DNA of 64,000 nt from JAGNRR01 sp965230665 (GCA_965230665.1 CBDDLM010000004.1:2108001-2172000), one strand, 5' to 3'; shown: positions 36,179 to 45,145, numbered from the stretch's first letter. Made by a program: numbers and translations. Notes: generated by a model not told the origin, from the sequence alone.

Positions 36179-37300
36179 ATGGCAGGCATTTATATTCATA
36201 TTCCATTTTGTAAGCAGGCCTGTCATTACTGTAATTTTCATTTTTCAACGTCTTTACAGTATAAGAACGAATTTTTGGAAGCTTTATTGAAAGAAATTGT
36301 AATAAGAAAAAAGGAATACGAAGGTGAACAGATAGAAACCATTTATTTCGGTGGAGGAACACCAGGCCTATTGACGGTTTCTGAAATTGGGCGAATACTT
36401 GATACGGTTCGTCAACATTATAATTGTGATCAAGTTCAAGAAACAACCTTGGAAATGAATCCAGACGACGTGATACAGGATAAAATTGAAGGTTTTAATT
36501 CATTGGGTGTAGATAGAATTAGTTTAGGGGTACAAAGTTTTTATGAAGAAGATCTTCGATATATGAATCGTTCACATTCTGCGGAAAAGGCAAAAGAAAG
36601 TATCAATATAATTCGTGAAACTTTTAGGAATTACACAGTCGATTTAATCTATGGATATCCTATGCTTTCAGATGAAAAGCTAGAGTCTAATGTATCCGCG
36701 CTTCTTGCGCAAAGTGTACCGCATATTTCAATATATGGCATGACGGTAGAACCCAAAACGGCTCTAGATGTATTTATAAAGAAGGGGAAAGAGCGCCCAT
36801 TGAGTAGTGAGCAAGGAGCAAAACAGTTCGAGTATCTGATGAATACTTTATCCTCTCAGGGGTATGAACATTACGAAATATCGTCCTATGCAAGAGGAGG
36901 TTATAGAGCCATACATAATAGTAACTATTGGGAGGGTAAACCCTATCTCGGTTTCGGACCTGGGGCACATTCCTATAAGAATAACACACGTTCGTGGAAT
37001 GTCGCAAACAACGCGCTATATATAAAAGCGCTAGATGCTAATGAACTAAATCAAGATAATGAGACACTTTCAACGCATGATCTGCTCAACGAGTTTGTGT
37101 TATTAGGCCTACGGGTTAAGGAAGGGATTGATATGTCTGTTTATAAGCAACTAAGTAATGCTACCCAGTTTGATCGATTTAGTTCAAAGGTGGAAGCCTA
37201 TATTAGAGATGGTTTACTTGAACAAAATGATGTACGGATTAGTCTTACACAAAGAGGAAAGTTATTTTGTGATGGTATCAGCGCAGATCTGTTCGTTTAA
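36179..37300 (+). CDS. hemW: HemW-like radical SAM protein
   Basis: The 373-residue product has the radical SAM cluster Cys11-x3-Cys15-x2-Cys18 (PFCKQACHYCNF) at the very N-terminus and the HemN_C domain at the end. Family signatures YFGGGTPGLL, LGVQSF and YEISSYAR are present. HemW binds haem and acts as a haem chaperone; it was long mis-named coproporphyrinogen III dehydrogenase. The missing fourth N-terminal Cys typical of true HemN supports HemW. Its TAA stop overlaps the TAA of the convergent chromate transporter within one TTAA. Confidence 0.92.
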   Translation: MAGIYIHIPFCKQACHYCNFHFSTSLQYKNEFLEALLKEIVIRKKEYEGEQIETIYFGGGTPGLLTVSEIGRILDTVRQHYNCDQVQETTLEMNPDDVIQDKIEGFNSLGVDRISLGVQSFYEEDLRYMNRSHSAEKAKESINIIRETFRNYTVDLIYGYPMLSDEKLESNVSALLAQSVPHISIYGMTVEPKTALDVFIKKGKERPLSSEQGAKQFEYLMNTLSSQGYEHYEISSYARGGYRAIHNSNYWEGKPYLGFGPGAHSYKNNTRSWNVANNALYIKALDANELNQDNETLSTHDLLNEFVLLGLRVKEGIDMSVYKQLSNATQFDRFSSKVEAYIRDGLLEQNDVRISLTQRGKLFCDGISADLFV

Positions 37301-38502
37301 AAAACAATTCCCATCAACAACCAAAATATAACAATGAGTGGAGCTGGTATTTTAGTATATAATAGAACAAGAGCGGTGGAACCGATTACGAGTAAACTAC
37401 CCCATTCAAACGGAACTGTTTGAGCCAATAATACTGCAGAGCCCCATAGAATACCAATCACGGCGGCATGAATACCTTCTAAGGCTCGAAAAATAATGCG
37501 GTATTGTTTCAGGTTTTGATAAAGTGGAAAGAGAAAAAATAAAATTAATGCGCCAGGTAAGAATACACCAACTGTACCAATAAAACAACCTAACAATTGA
37601 TTCCATGGATTACTATCCATACAAAGACCGCCGACATAACTACATAATGAAAATACGGGACCGGGAATTGCATTAACAAGGCCGACTCCTGTTAGAAATT
37701 GCTGGTCAGTAATAAGCGAGGCACCGTATACATCCGTAGCATGAAAGATAAACTGTTCTTGCATCATTGGGATGAGCACGTAACCACCCCCAAAAACAAT
37801 ACTACCAAAACGATAAAAGTTCTCAAAGAGGTTAAATGCCCTTGCATGATTCCAATGTTGCGTCCGAGCTAACTCGGAGAGTATACCTGCAATAACAAAA
37901 ATGAGCACAAACCATCCCAACCTACGCCATTTTACCTCAAAGGCTTTGGTATCATGCGGTGGAAATTCCTTATTGGTAAAATTAGTAATAAAGCCACCTA
38001 GAATGATCGTTAGCGGAAACACCCAAGGGCTTCTTACAAAGATGGTAAGCGCTGCTGCTATAATCATAATAACGACACCTACTTGACTTTTGATACTAAT
38101 CTTCATAGTGCGTAAAGCCGCATAAACGATGAACCCAACCGCCATAGGTTGAACATAATGGAATACTTTATCCTGTAGAAACTCAGCATCAACATATTTT
38201 ACAAGAAAAGAAAGTGCAGCCATAATAGAAGCGGCCGGTACAATCCATACTAGGAGGGTGAGCACACCGAGTAAAATACCCCCTCTTTTATAACCTATGA
38301 GCGCGACCGTTTGTGATGATGATGGTCCTGGTAGCATCTGACAAAAACTCAGATAATCCATTAGTTCAGTTTCCGTTATATCACGTCTTTTTTCAACAAA
38401 ACTGCGCATCATCATACCAATATGACCTTGCGGTCCTCCAAAGGCAGTTAACGAGTACTTGAGTACCTCCTTAAGAAATGGGATATGTCGGATTAATTTC
38501 AG
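37297..38502 (-). CDS. chrA: Chromate transporter, two-domain CHR family
   Basis: The protein is a multi-span inner membrane transporter of the CHR family; members export chromate, though many have unknown substrates. The first ATG (38415) cuts the protein inside a conserved motif. In the same frame upstream lies IPFLKEVLKYSLTAFGGP then QGHIG, the typical CHR N-terminus. I therefore place the start at CTG (38502, reading MKLIRHIPFLKEV), giving 401 residues; ATT at 38511 is the only other candidate before an in-frame stop at 38512-38514. Both CHR halves show the Gly-Pro signature: LPGPSSSQT in the first and AIPGPVFS in the second. About ten membrane segments are visible. Confidence 0.85.
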   Translation of the reverse strand: MKLIRHIPFLKEVLKYSLTAFGGPQGHIGMMMRSFVEKRRDITETELMDYLSFCQMLPGPSSSQTVALIGYKRGGILLGVLTLLVWIVPAASIMAALSFLVKYVDAEFLQDKVFHYVQPMAVGFIVYAALRTMKISIKSQVGVVIMIIAAALTIFVRSPWVFPLTIILGGFITNFTNKEFPPHDTKAFEVKWRRLGWFVLIFVIAGILSELARTQHWNHARAFNLFENFYRFGSIVFGGGYVLIPMMQEQFIFHATDVYGASLITDQQFLTGVGLVNAIPGPVFSLCSYVGGLCMDSNPWNQLLGCFIGTVGVFLPGALILFFLFPLYQNLKQYRIIFRALEGIHAAVIGILWGSAVLLAQTVPFEWGSLLVIGSTALVLLYTKIPAPLIVIFWLLMGIVF

Positions 38503-38583
38503 AGCCGTAATTTACAACAGCATTCCTTTTTATTGAAAAGATAAAGAATGATTGTTTAATTTAGTGCCGCTAGTATATCGATC

Positions 38584-40596
38584 ATGGGAAGAAAGTCGAA
38601 TAAAAAGAAAGTAAAAAGAGCCGTTCAAGTTTCAAATGAGACACCTAAACAAGAGAAAAAGAATCAAGTAGATCTTTCGAATAAAATCGATTTAAAGACA
38701 ACTCAGTTATGGTTGATAGCGGTTTTTTTCTTCGTTTTTGCGGTTATACTCTATGCCAATACATTTAATCATCGTTTTGTCTTAGATGATCATGGTATTA
38801 TAGCCAATAACAAAATGACCAAGGCTCCTATGAGCTGGGAGAATACAAAGCTCATGTTTAATACACCGCTTCGGAAAGGTGATGTTAGTGATAAGGAGAA
38901 CTCATTGTATAGGCCCTTTACGAAGTTGGTGCTAAATGCACAATGGAATTTCTTTCAAGGGAATGCTCATCATTTTCATAAGATGAACGTGATATTCTAT
39001 GGCATACTTTGTATGCTTATATTTTGGGTATTATATGATTTGTTTAACCGGAGATGGTTATTACCTTTTCTAATCACCTTATTATTTACCGTGCATCCAA
39101 TTCATGTAGAAGTGGTTGCTAATATAAAGTCATTAGATGAAATTTTAGCTATGATTGGTATCGTAGCGGGACTAAGGGCTATTCAATTATATCTAAAAAC
39201 CAATCAGGCGGTTCATTTGGTTTGGGGCACCTTACTTTATACCATAGGTTTGTTTTCGAAGGAATCCGCTGTAGTCGGTATGGGACTGTTCCCTTTATTA
39301 GTTTACTACCAAGAAGGTAAAATGGATTGGAAGAAAATAGCTACTATTTGCGCGCCGCTTCTGTTAGTTGCCATTTTGTTTATTTACTCACGTGATGCCG
39401 TACTAAGTCAATTTCCGCAGAACACGGATACGAGTATTATGGATAATCTGATCGTCAAGGTAAAGGATAACATCCCATCGCGTTTTGCTACCGCCGTAAT
39501 GATTGTTGGATTTTATATCTATACTTTTTTTGTACCGCACCCCTTGGCCTGTGATTATTCATATGCTACACTAGAACCTGTGACCTTATCGCACTGGGGT
39601 TTTATACTTAGTTTTCTATTGTGTATTTCAGGTTTCATTTTTGCTATAAGGGGTTTAAAGAGACAAGACAAAATAGGCTTTGGCATTCTATGGTTTTTTA
39701 TAACATTTTCGCTCGCCTCAAATGTTTTCTTTTTAATCGGAACAAGTTTTGGAGAACGTTTATTCTTTACACCTAGTTTAGGATTGTGCATTTTTACCGT
39801 TGGTATACTAGCCAAATTTTTAAAGAAGGAGGGTGGGGTTACCATTATGGAAAAAATGAAGACTTCACCGGCCTTATGGGGTATTCTACTCGTTCTATCC
39901 GTATTGTATTCTATAAAGACTATTGCACGAAATCAGGACTGGCGTAGTGACTATGAACTTTTTTCAAGAGATATTGAATATAATGATAATGCAACTCACC
40001 TATTATACTATATGGGTAACCATTTGCCAAGTGAAGATAGAAAAGAGGTTCTTACAGAACTAATGATATCGGCAGGATACACCCAGCAGCAACTCCAAGA
40101 TTCTTTGAGTAGAGAGGTTGCTCGATCTATCGGGTATTTTAGAAGGTCGTTAAGTATCTACCCATATCTACCTGCGGATGGATATAATCAACTGGGTAAG
40201 GCGTATTTCCTTCAAGGTCAATTGGACTCTGCGCAGAAGTATTATTTAAGAGCATTTAGTGAGGATACAACTAGCGGGATTTATACAAATAATGTAGGTA
40301 CTGTTTATTTTAATAGCAGACAGTTTGATAAGGCAATGCCCTATTTCAAAAAAGCACATATTTTAGACTCTACCGAGGCAGATTTTATGAACAATATGGG
40401 CTGTATATATGGAGAGACCAAACGAGCAGATAGTGCGATCTATTGGTTTAAAGAAGCAAATAGGGCTGACACCTTGGATACGAAATCATTGCAGTTTTTA
40501 GAGTTGACTTATCGGGCATTGGGTGACACGGCAAATGCTGATTATTACAGAAATAGACTGATTTATGTACAGCAGCTCCGGAGAGAGCGTCTTTAA
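38584..40596 (+). CDS. TMTC-like GT-C membrane glycosyltransferase with C-terminal TPRs
   Basis: The 670-residue product has a Lys-rich cytoplasmic start, about ten membrane helices (residues about 42-455) and then tetratricopeptide repeats to the end (DGYNQLGKAYFLQGQLDSAQKYYLRA, GTVYFNSRQFDKAMPYFKKA-type units). The first loop holds FVLDDHGII (Asp68, Asp69), the acidic pair expected at the active site of GT-C/PMT-like enzymes, and the HPIHVEVVANIKSLDE block typical of TMTC/DUF1736 proteins. Eukaryotic TMTCs O-mannosylate cadherins; bacterial relatives are unstudied to my knowledge. By inference it transfers a sugar from a lipid carrier to periplasmic proteins. Bacteroidota have general O-glycosylation, but no such partner gene lies here. 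Confidence 0.85.
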   Translation: MGRKSNKKKVKRAVQVSNETPKQEKKNQVDLSNKIDLKTTQLWLIAVFFFVFAVILYANTFNHRFVLDDHGIIANNKMTKAPMSWENTKLMFNTPLRKGDVSDKENSLYRPFTKLVLNAQWNFFQGNAHHFHKMNVIFYGILCMLIFWVLYDLFNRRWLLPFLITLLFTVHPIHVEVVANIKSLDEILAMIGIVAGLRAIQLYLKTNQAVHLVWGTLLYTIGLFSKESAVVGMGLFPLLVYYQEGKMDWKKIATICAPLLLVAILFIYSRDAVLSQFPQNTDTSIMDNLIVKVKDNIPSRFATAVMIVGFYIYTFFVPHPLACDYSYATLEPVTLSHWGFILSFLLCISGFIFAIRGLKRQDKIGFGILWFFITFSLASNVFFLIGTSFGERLFFTPSLGLCIFTVGILAKFLKKEGGVTIMEKMKTSPALWGILLVLSVLYSIKTIARNQDWRSDYELFSRDIEYNDNATHLLYYMGNHLPSEDRKEVLTELMISAGYTQQQLQDSLSREVARSIGYFRRSLSIYPYLPADGYNQLGKAYFLQGQLDSAQKYYLRAFSEDTTSGIYTNNVGTVYFNSRQFDKAMPYFKKAHILDSTEADFMNNMGCIYGETKRADSAIYWFKEANRADTLDTKSLQFLELTYRALGDTANADYYRNRLIYVQQLRRERL

Positions 40597-40606
40597 AGAA
40601 GGATAG

Positions 40607-40957
40607 TTAGTTTATCTTTTTCTTATACACCTCAAGCTCCTCTGCTGTTTTAGTTACTTTTCCGTATAGTTCTCTATTTTCTTCTAGCACTGAATAATAC
40701 TTTTCCTTGTAATCTTTGTTTTTGTAAGTATCATCTCGTGAAATAATACCTTCACTTTCCAATCGTTTTGAATAGATTGAGAAGAAATCATACTTGAGTG
40801 CAACCGAGATTTGATATACAAAAGAAAAGGTAAGATCATTAGCTCGCAGACGTTTGTATAGATTTTGACGACTCATACCAATCAAATCCGCCAAGTGAGC
40901 TTGGGTTGTCCCAGTTTCTCTTAAATGCGTTTTAATTAGATCTGTTATTGACTTCAC
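40607..40957 (-). CDS. Small helix-turn-helix protein with C-terminal coiled coil
   Basis: The 116-residue product has an Xre-type helix-turn-helix at residues about 5-60 (GTTQAHLADLIGMSRQNLYKRL) and a charged coiled coil at residues about 80-116 (YYSVLEENRELYGKVTKTAEELEVYKKK). It is probably a transcriptional regulator that dimerises through the coiled coil. The gene is ten bases from the convergent TMTC-like gene and followed upstream by a 463-base gap. Targets are unknown. It is the only stand-alone HTH regulator in the window. Confidence 0.85.
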   Translation of the reverse strand: MKSITDLIKTHLRETGTTQAHLADLIGMSRQNLYKRLRANDLTFSFVYQISVALKYDFFSIYSKRLESEGIISRDDTYKNKDYKEKYYSVLEENRELYGKVTKTAEELEVYKKKIN

Positions 40958-41237
40958 GACGTAAAAATTCTAATTGTATGCTAATAATTCTAATGGTGTA
41001 ATCTTATAGAGTAATAATTATGCAAAAAGGTCATGTTTATTGTACAAATTGGCATAACAATAGAATAATGTTAATGATATATCACAATAATACGTTAATG
41101 AGTAATTAGTGATATAAAAAAATAGTCTGTATTGTAAAAGATTATAGCTTTTATTATACTAATTGGTATACATTTATTTTAACACAAATCAAACTAGAAC
41201 ATGGAATAGAGCAATGAATAAAGCTTAAGCAGCGCAC

Positions 41238-41417
41238 ATGGTATTGAGAAAGTTTATAATCTACTATCTAAATTGCCAATTTGAGCAAATAGAAATCTGT
41301 ACCTCATATTCAATAAATCCAGATGTTGCAAGACTTAAATTCAATAAACAATATGGGAAGAATTATATCTTCCTAAGTATTGAAGAAGTTCTAAATAATA
41401 AATCCTGTAACAAATAA
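41238..41417 (+). CDS. Possible small protein next to tmRNA (59 residues)
   Basis: An open frame from ATG 41238 to TAA 41417 encodes 59 residues (MVLRKFIIYYLNCQFEQIEI...FLSIEEVLNNK) of balanced, protein-like composition. It sits in the otherwise empty gap 40958-41420, ending four bases before the tmRNA 3' end. There is no clear ribosome site and I do not recognise the family. It may be a real small gene, or a remnant left by an element that once entered at the tmRNA 3' end, a common integration site. The rest of the gap is very AT-rich and shows nothing else I recognise. Confidence 0.3.
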   Translation: MVLRKFIIYYLNCQFEQIEICTSYSINPDVARLKFNKQYGKNYIFLSIEEVLNNKSCNK

Positions 41418-41420
41418 AAG

Positions 41421-41802
41421 TGGAGCTGAGGGGAGTCGAACCCCTGTCCAAACATAATCTCGGAAGGCTTTCTACAAGTTTAGTTTTCAATTAGATTTTC
41501 GAGTAGCTACAAGTAGAAAACATACTTAACACTACCTTATTTGCTGGTCTCGGCCGTAGCGGAGCTTTACATAAATATAGCAACACTATTTATGCTAGTC
41601 GTCGAAAAGTTTGATTCAGATGAGACCGAGTCGTCGACCAGTCGGTGTTCATCCATATATGACATCTAATCAATGATTAGGCTGCCATAGCGAAGTTAGA
41701 TTCGCCATTTCAAAAGTTCGAAAAATGAGATTAAAGTGCAATTTTCCAACGCACTACTTGCTTACGATCAAAGAACCTATGCTGTCAAAACCAGTCAGCC
41801 CC
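41421..41802 (-). ncRNA. ssrA: Transfer-messenger RNA
   Basis: tmRNA rescues stalled ribosomes with SmpB and adds a degradation tag. On the minus strand the 5' end GGGGCTGACTGG (from 41802) pairs with the 3' end TCAGCTCC before the encoded CCA (41423-41421), forming the acceptor stem. The T-arm reads GGGTTCGACTCCC with its stem. The tag frame runs from 41706 to the TAA at 41677: GGC GAA TCT AAC TTC GCT ATG GCA GCC TAA, giving (A)GESNFAMAA. The Gly start and the xxAxAA end fit Bacteroidota tags. Length is 382 bases, the normal range. Pseudoknot regions are not verified individually. Confidence 0.95.
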
Positions 41803-41819
41803 ATTTATTAAAAGGAGAA

Positions 41820-41850
41820 CAAAGGTAAGGATTAATCAATTTGAAACGAA
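41820..41850 (-). promoter_or_regulatory. Promoter of tmRNA
   Basis: On the minus strand TTCG (41850-41847), a 19-base spacer, and TACCTTTG (41827-41820) follow the Bacteroidota consensus TTTG-N19-TAnnTTTG closely. Transcription would start a few bases before the mature 5' end at 41802, leaving a short leader for processing. Confidence 0.6.
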
Positions 41851-41916
41851 GAATTTTAAATAGTGGATTTCAACTTAAGGTAGCGTTAAGATAAAGAGCG
41901 TATAGTTTACAAAGAG

Positions 41917-42633
41917 CTATGCATCAACAATTTTAATAGCGTCTTCTGCGGCCTTTTTACTAGCTTCTTTTTTAGTGAGTGCGGAACCTGTGCAAATCAT
42001 TTTACCATCAAGCTTAATCCCAATATTAAAGCGTTGTCTTCCGTTCTGGGCTGGTTCAGGGTCGAGTTCTACAAACTCTAACTCTTTTTCTTTACGCTTA
42101 GCCCAACCAATCAGTTTATTCTTAATATTAGCCTCTACTTGTTCTAATTCTTCAACATCTATATAAGGAATGATCATTCTTTTTTGAATGAATTTTTTGG
42201 TTCGGCTATATCCTTTATCCAAATAAATCGCACCGACAAGTGCTTCAAAAGCATTGCCAAAAATGGGAGAGTTACGCAGAAAGTAATCTTTCTCGTTGAA
42301 CTTCATCACTTCGGGAAGACCAATTTTTTTGCCTATTTCGTTCAGACTTTTGCGGTTCACAATTTTTGAACGCATGTCTGTTAAGTAGCCTTCTGGTTTA
42401 GTTGGATATTTCTGAAAGAGGTAGTCTCCGATAATTGCGCCTAAAATAGCATCACCTAAAAACTCTAAGCGTTCATTATTCTCTTCCGGATCTTGGTTGC
42501 TCGAACTATGGCACAATGCAAGCTCATACAGACTTTCATCGCTAGGCGTAAAACCTAACATCGCCTGAAGGCTTTTGTATAGAGGGGAGTCTTTTACAAA
42601 AAAGCGAACAATTATTTTCGGTACGATAGCCAT
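41917..42633 (-). CDS. rnc: Ribonuclease III
   Basis: RNase III cuts double-stranded RNA and processes rRNA. The 238-residue product has the signature ERLEFLGDAIL (residues 54-64), a second catalytic Glu in NAFEALVGAIYLDKG, and a C-terminal double-stranded RNA-binding domain (residues about 165-237, ending KKEASKKAAEDAI). It is the last gene of acpP-fabF-rnc, an order common in this phylum and others. It lies 101 bases after fabF. Confidence 0.95.
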   Translation of the reverse strand: MAIVPKIIVRFFVKDSPLYKSLQAMLGFTPSDESLYELALCHSSSNQDPEENNERLEFLGDAILGAIIGDYLFQKYPTKPEGYLTDMRSKIVNRKSLNEIGKKIGLPEVMKFNEKDYFLRNSPIFGNAFEALVGAIYLDKGYSRTKKFIQKRMIIPYIDVEELEQVEANIKNKLIGWAKRKEKELEFVELDPEPAQNGRQRFNIGIKLDGKMICTGSALTKKEASKKAAEDAIKIVDA

Positions 42634-42734
42634 ATCGCAAGGAAAATTACATTATTACCGATGAATATAAAAATAGGGTTATCCCGATATGTTAATCACG
42701 ATAAGGGGACTTTGAATGGAGTAGGGAAAAGGAA

Positions 42735-43988
42735 TTATTCAGTGATTTTTTTAAATGCTACTGATGCATTGTGTCCACCAAAACCAAAGGTATTACTTAC
42801 AACAACTTGTAGATCACGTTCCTGTGCTTTGTTTAGTGTAAAGTTGATTTTAGCATCAAAACTTTCATCGATCGTACTGTGATTAATCGTTGGCGGAACG
42901 GTATTATGTTGTAACGCCAATACCGAAGCAATAGCTTCAATAGCACCCGCAGCACCTAACAAATGACCGGTCATAGATTTGGTTGAGCTTATGTTCATAT
43001 TATAAGTGTGGTCTCCAAATACTTCTTGAATCGCTCCTACCTCTGCAATATCGCCTAATGGAGTAGAAGTGCCATGTACGTTGATGTAATCAACCTCAGT
43101 AGGTGCCATATTAGCATCCTCTAATAAGTTTTTAAGAACTAAGATCACACCAGCACCTTCAGGATGCGGCGCAGTTAAGTGGTGCGCGTCAGCCGAGCAT
43201 GCAGCTCCAGCTAATTCAGCATAAATTTTAGCGCCTCGTGCTTTGGCGTGCTCGTATTCTTCTAAGATTAAACTACCCGCACCTTCTCCTAATACAAATC
43301 CATCTCGCTCTTTATCGAAAGGCCGAGACGCTGTTTTTGGATCATCATTGCGTTGGCTTAAGGCTTTCATAGCATTGAAACCTCCAATACCTGCTTCGTT
43401 TACGGCAGCTTCTGAACCACCGCATACAATGACATCAGCTTTACCCAAACGGATAAAGTGTGATGCATCCATAATCGCATGAGACGATGATGCACAGGCA
43501 CTAACCGTACAATAGTTTGGCCCACGGTAGCCATGTTTCATTGAAATATGACCCGCTGCGATATCCGATATCATTTTAGGAATGAAGAAAGGATTAAAAC
43601 GAGGTGTTCCATCACCTTTAAAGAAACTTTCCATTTCATTTTGGAAAGTACTAATTCCTCCTATGCCGCTAGCCCAAATAACACCAACTCTGTCTTTATT
43701 AATATTGGCGTCATCTAGTTTTGCATCTTGAATGGCTTGATCGCTACAGGCCAATGCAAATTGTGAAAAACGATCTAAGCGACGAGCTTCTTTTCTATCT
43801 ATGAAATCTTCAGGCTTAAAATTCTTTACCTCACAAGCAAATCGTGTACGAAACTTTTCAGCATCGAACAAGGTAATGAAATCGGCGCCAGATACTCCTT
43901 TTGACAAAGCATTCCAATACTCTGAAATATTATTACCAATAGGCGTAAGGGCGCCGAGTCCTGTAACGACTACGCGTTTTAATTCCAT
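42735..43988 (-). CDS. fabF: 3-oxoacyl-ACP synthase II
   Basis: FabF elongates fatty acids by condensing acyl-ACP with malonyl-ACP. The 417-residue product has the catalytic Cys in TVSACASS (near residue 164), His in VHGTST (near 304), Lys in STKSMTGH and His in TGHLLGAAG (near 339). Full family length. It follows acpP by 22 bases, so the two are cotranscribed. The gap to rnc (42634-42734) holds no gene. Confidence 0.96.
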   Translation of the reverse strand: MELKRVVVTGLGALTPIGNNISEYWNALSKGVSGADFITLFDAEKFRTRFACEVKNFKPEDFIDRKEARRLDRFSQFALACSDQAIQDAKLDDANINKDRVGVIWASGIGGISTFQNEMESFFKGDGTPRFNPFFIPKMISDIAAGHISMKHGYRGPNYCTVSACASSSHAIMDASHFIRLGKADVIVCGGSEAAVNEAGIGGFNAMKALSQRNDDPKTASRPFDKERDGFVLGEGAGSLILEEYEHAKARGAKIYAELAGAACSADAHHLTAPHPEGAGVILVLKNLLEDANMAPTEVDYINVHGTSTPLGDIAEVGAIQEVFGDHTYNMNISSTKSMTGHLLGAAGAIEAIASVLALQHNTVPPTINHSTIDESFDAKINFTLNKAQERDLQVVVSNTFGFGGHNASVAFKKITE

Positions 43989-44010
43989 AAATAATTTATA
44001 AGTACTTAAA

Positions 44011-44247
44011 CTATTTTGCGTGTTCTTCTAAATAACCAACAGCGTCACCTACTGTAGCTATTGTTTCTGCTTTTTCATCTGGAATAGAAAGATTAAATTC
44101 TTTTTCGAATTCCATAATAAGTTCTACCTGATCTAACGAGTCCGCTCCCAAATCATTGGTAAAGCTTGCATCATTGTTTACTTCTCCTTCGTCAACACCT
44201 AATTTGTCCACGATGATTTTTTTTACTCTTTCAGCTATATCTGACAT
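44011..44247 (-). CDS. acpP: Acyl carrier protein
   Basis: This 78-residue acidic protein carries fatty-acid intermediates on a phosphopantetheine arm. The attachment site is Ser37 in GADSLDQVEL. It is the first gene of acpP-fabF-rnc. Length and composition are those of the primary carrier protein of the cell. Confidence 0.97.
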   Translation of the reverse strand: MSDIAERVKKIIVDKLGVDEGEVNNDASFTNDLGADSLDQVELIMEFEKEFNLSIPDEKAETIATVGDAVGYLEEHAK

Positions 44248-44572
44248 AAAGTTTAAATTTTAGACTGCGAAAATATGATATTTGACCAAAAACTAAAAGC
44301 ATTATTTGCAATTTGATAAGATTAGTTATAAACGTGGAAAACTCTTTGTTTTTTTCGTAATCTGAGCATTTTCTAACGTTTGTAGTTTATTGTGCGTTTC
44401 TTTCGTTGGAAAACGTTTTATCTAGCACAAGAATGCATAATTTAGGACCCTGAGGTTTGTTCAGTCTATTAAAAAGAGGAGTTTTTGAAGATTTCATCTA
44501 GTTTTACTAACAATAATCCGACGGATTTCGTCCCCTTGCGTAGGGATACTGAGATAAAACGTTAGAACCTTA
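44248..44572. other. 325-base divergent regulatory gap between acpP and the sigma factor gene
   Basis: I see no gene here. An 11-base inverted repeat, AACGTTTTATC (44412-44422) and GATAAAACGTT (44553-44563), brackets 130 bases in front of the sigma factor gene. A short palindrome ATCCGACGGAT lies near 44516-44526. Both could be binding sites for autoregulation, but in AT-rich DNA they may be chance. Strong -33/-7 pairs are not obvious to me. Confidence 0.35.
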
Positions 44573-45145
44573 TTGATAAAAGAAGAAATTATACAAGGAT
44601 GTAAGCAAGGAGACCGTAAGAGTCAACGTGCTTTCTATGAGTTCTGCTACCCCATTTTAGCAAGAGTAGGTTATCGCTATGCCAAAAATGAGGACGAAAT
44701 ACAAGAGATTATTAATGAGTCGTTTATGCGATTGATAAAGAAAATAGAAAGGTTTGAAGACCTAAATATCTCTCCAGAAGCTTATATCTGGAGAGCAGGG
44801 GTGAATACGGCTATTGATCTCTTCAGAAAGTCAAAAAACTATAAAGAAGTTATAAAAGTTGAGTCTAGTATGCCCGTAGATTGGAAACCGCTTGAAGTCA
44901 TAAGTAATGATGAAATTGAGAGTAAAGCAGGGGCGCAGGAAATTTTACAGTTAATGGCAAGTCTTCCCGAGCCGACTCGAACAATTTTGAATTTGTTTGC
45001 CATCGATGGCTATGCACATAAGGAAATTGGTAAAATGCTAGGAATCAAAGAGACTTTATCTCGTTGGCATTTACACAAAGCACGAAAATTAATGAAAGAA
45101 AAACTATCACCGATCACAATTAAAAGAGCGTATGGAGAACAGTAA
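44573..45145 (+). CDS. ECF-type RNA polymerase sigma-70 factor
   Basis: The 190-residue product has sigma region 2 (residues about 10-80, with ARVGYRYAKNEDEIQEIINESFMRL and AYIWRAGVNTAIDLFR) and region 4 (residues about 135-185, LPEPTRTILNLFAIDGYAHKE then IGKMLGIKE). It belongs to the Bacteroidota ECF type. The start is TTG at 44573; no ATG lies before region 2. Its 3' end overlaps the next gene by 14 bases. That gene has the anti-sigma layout, so the pair is probably a sigma/anti-sigma switch responding to the envelope. In this phylum such sigma factors often regulate their own operon. Confidence 0.92.
   Translation: MIKEEIIQGCKQGDRKSQRAFYEFCYPILARVGYRYAKNEDEIQEIINESFMRLIKKIERFEDLNISPEAYIWRAGVNTAIDLFRKSKNYKEVIKVESSMPVDWKPLEVISNDEIESKAGAQEILQLMASLPEPTRTILNLFAIDGYAHKEIGKMLGIKETLSRWHLHKARKLMKEKLSPITIKRAYGEQ

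Noticed and set aside
36150..36446. N-terminal extension of the BamA-like frame
   Set aside because: It is antisense to hemW and precedes a good signal peptide at 36149.
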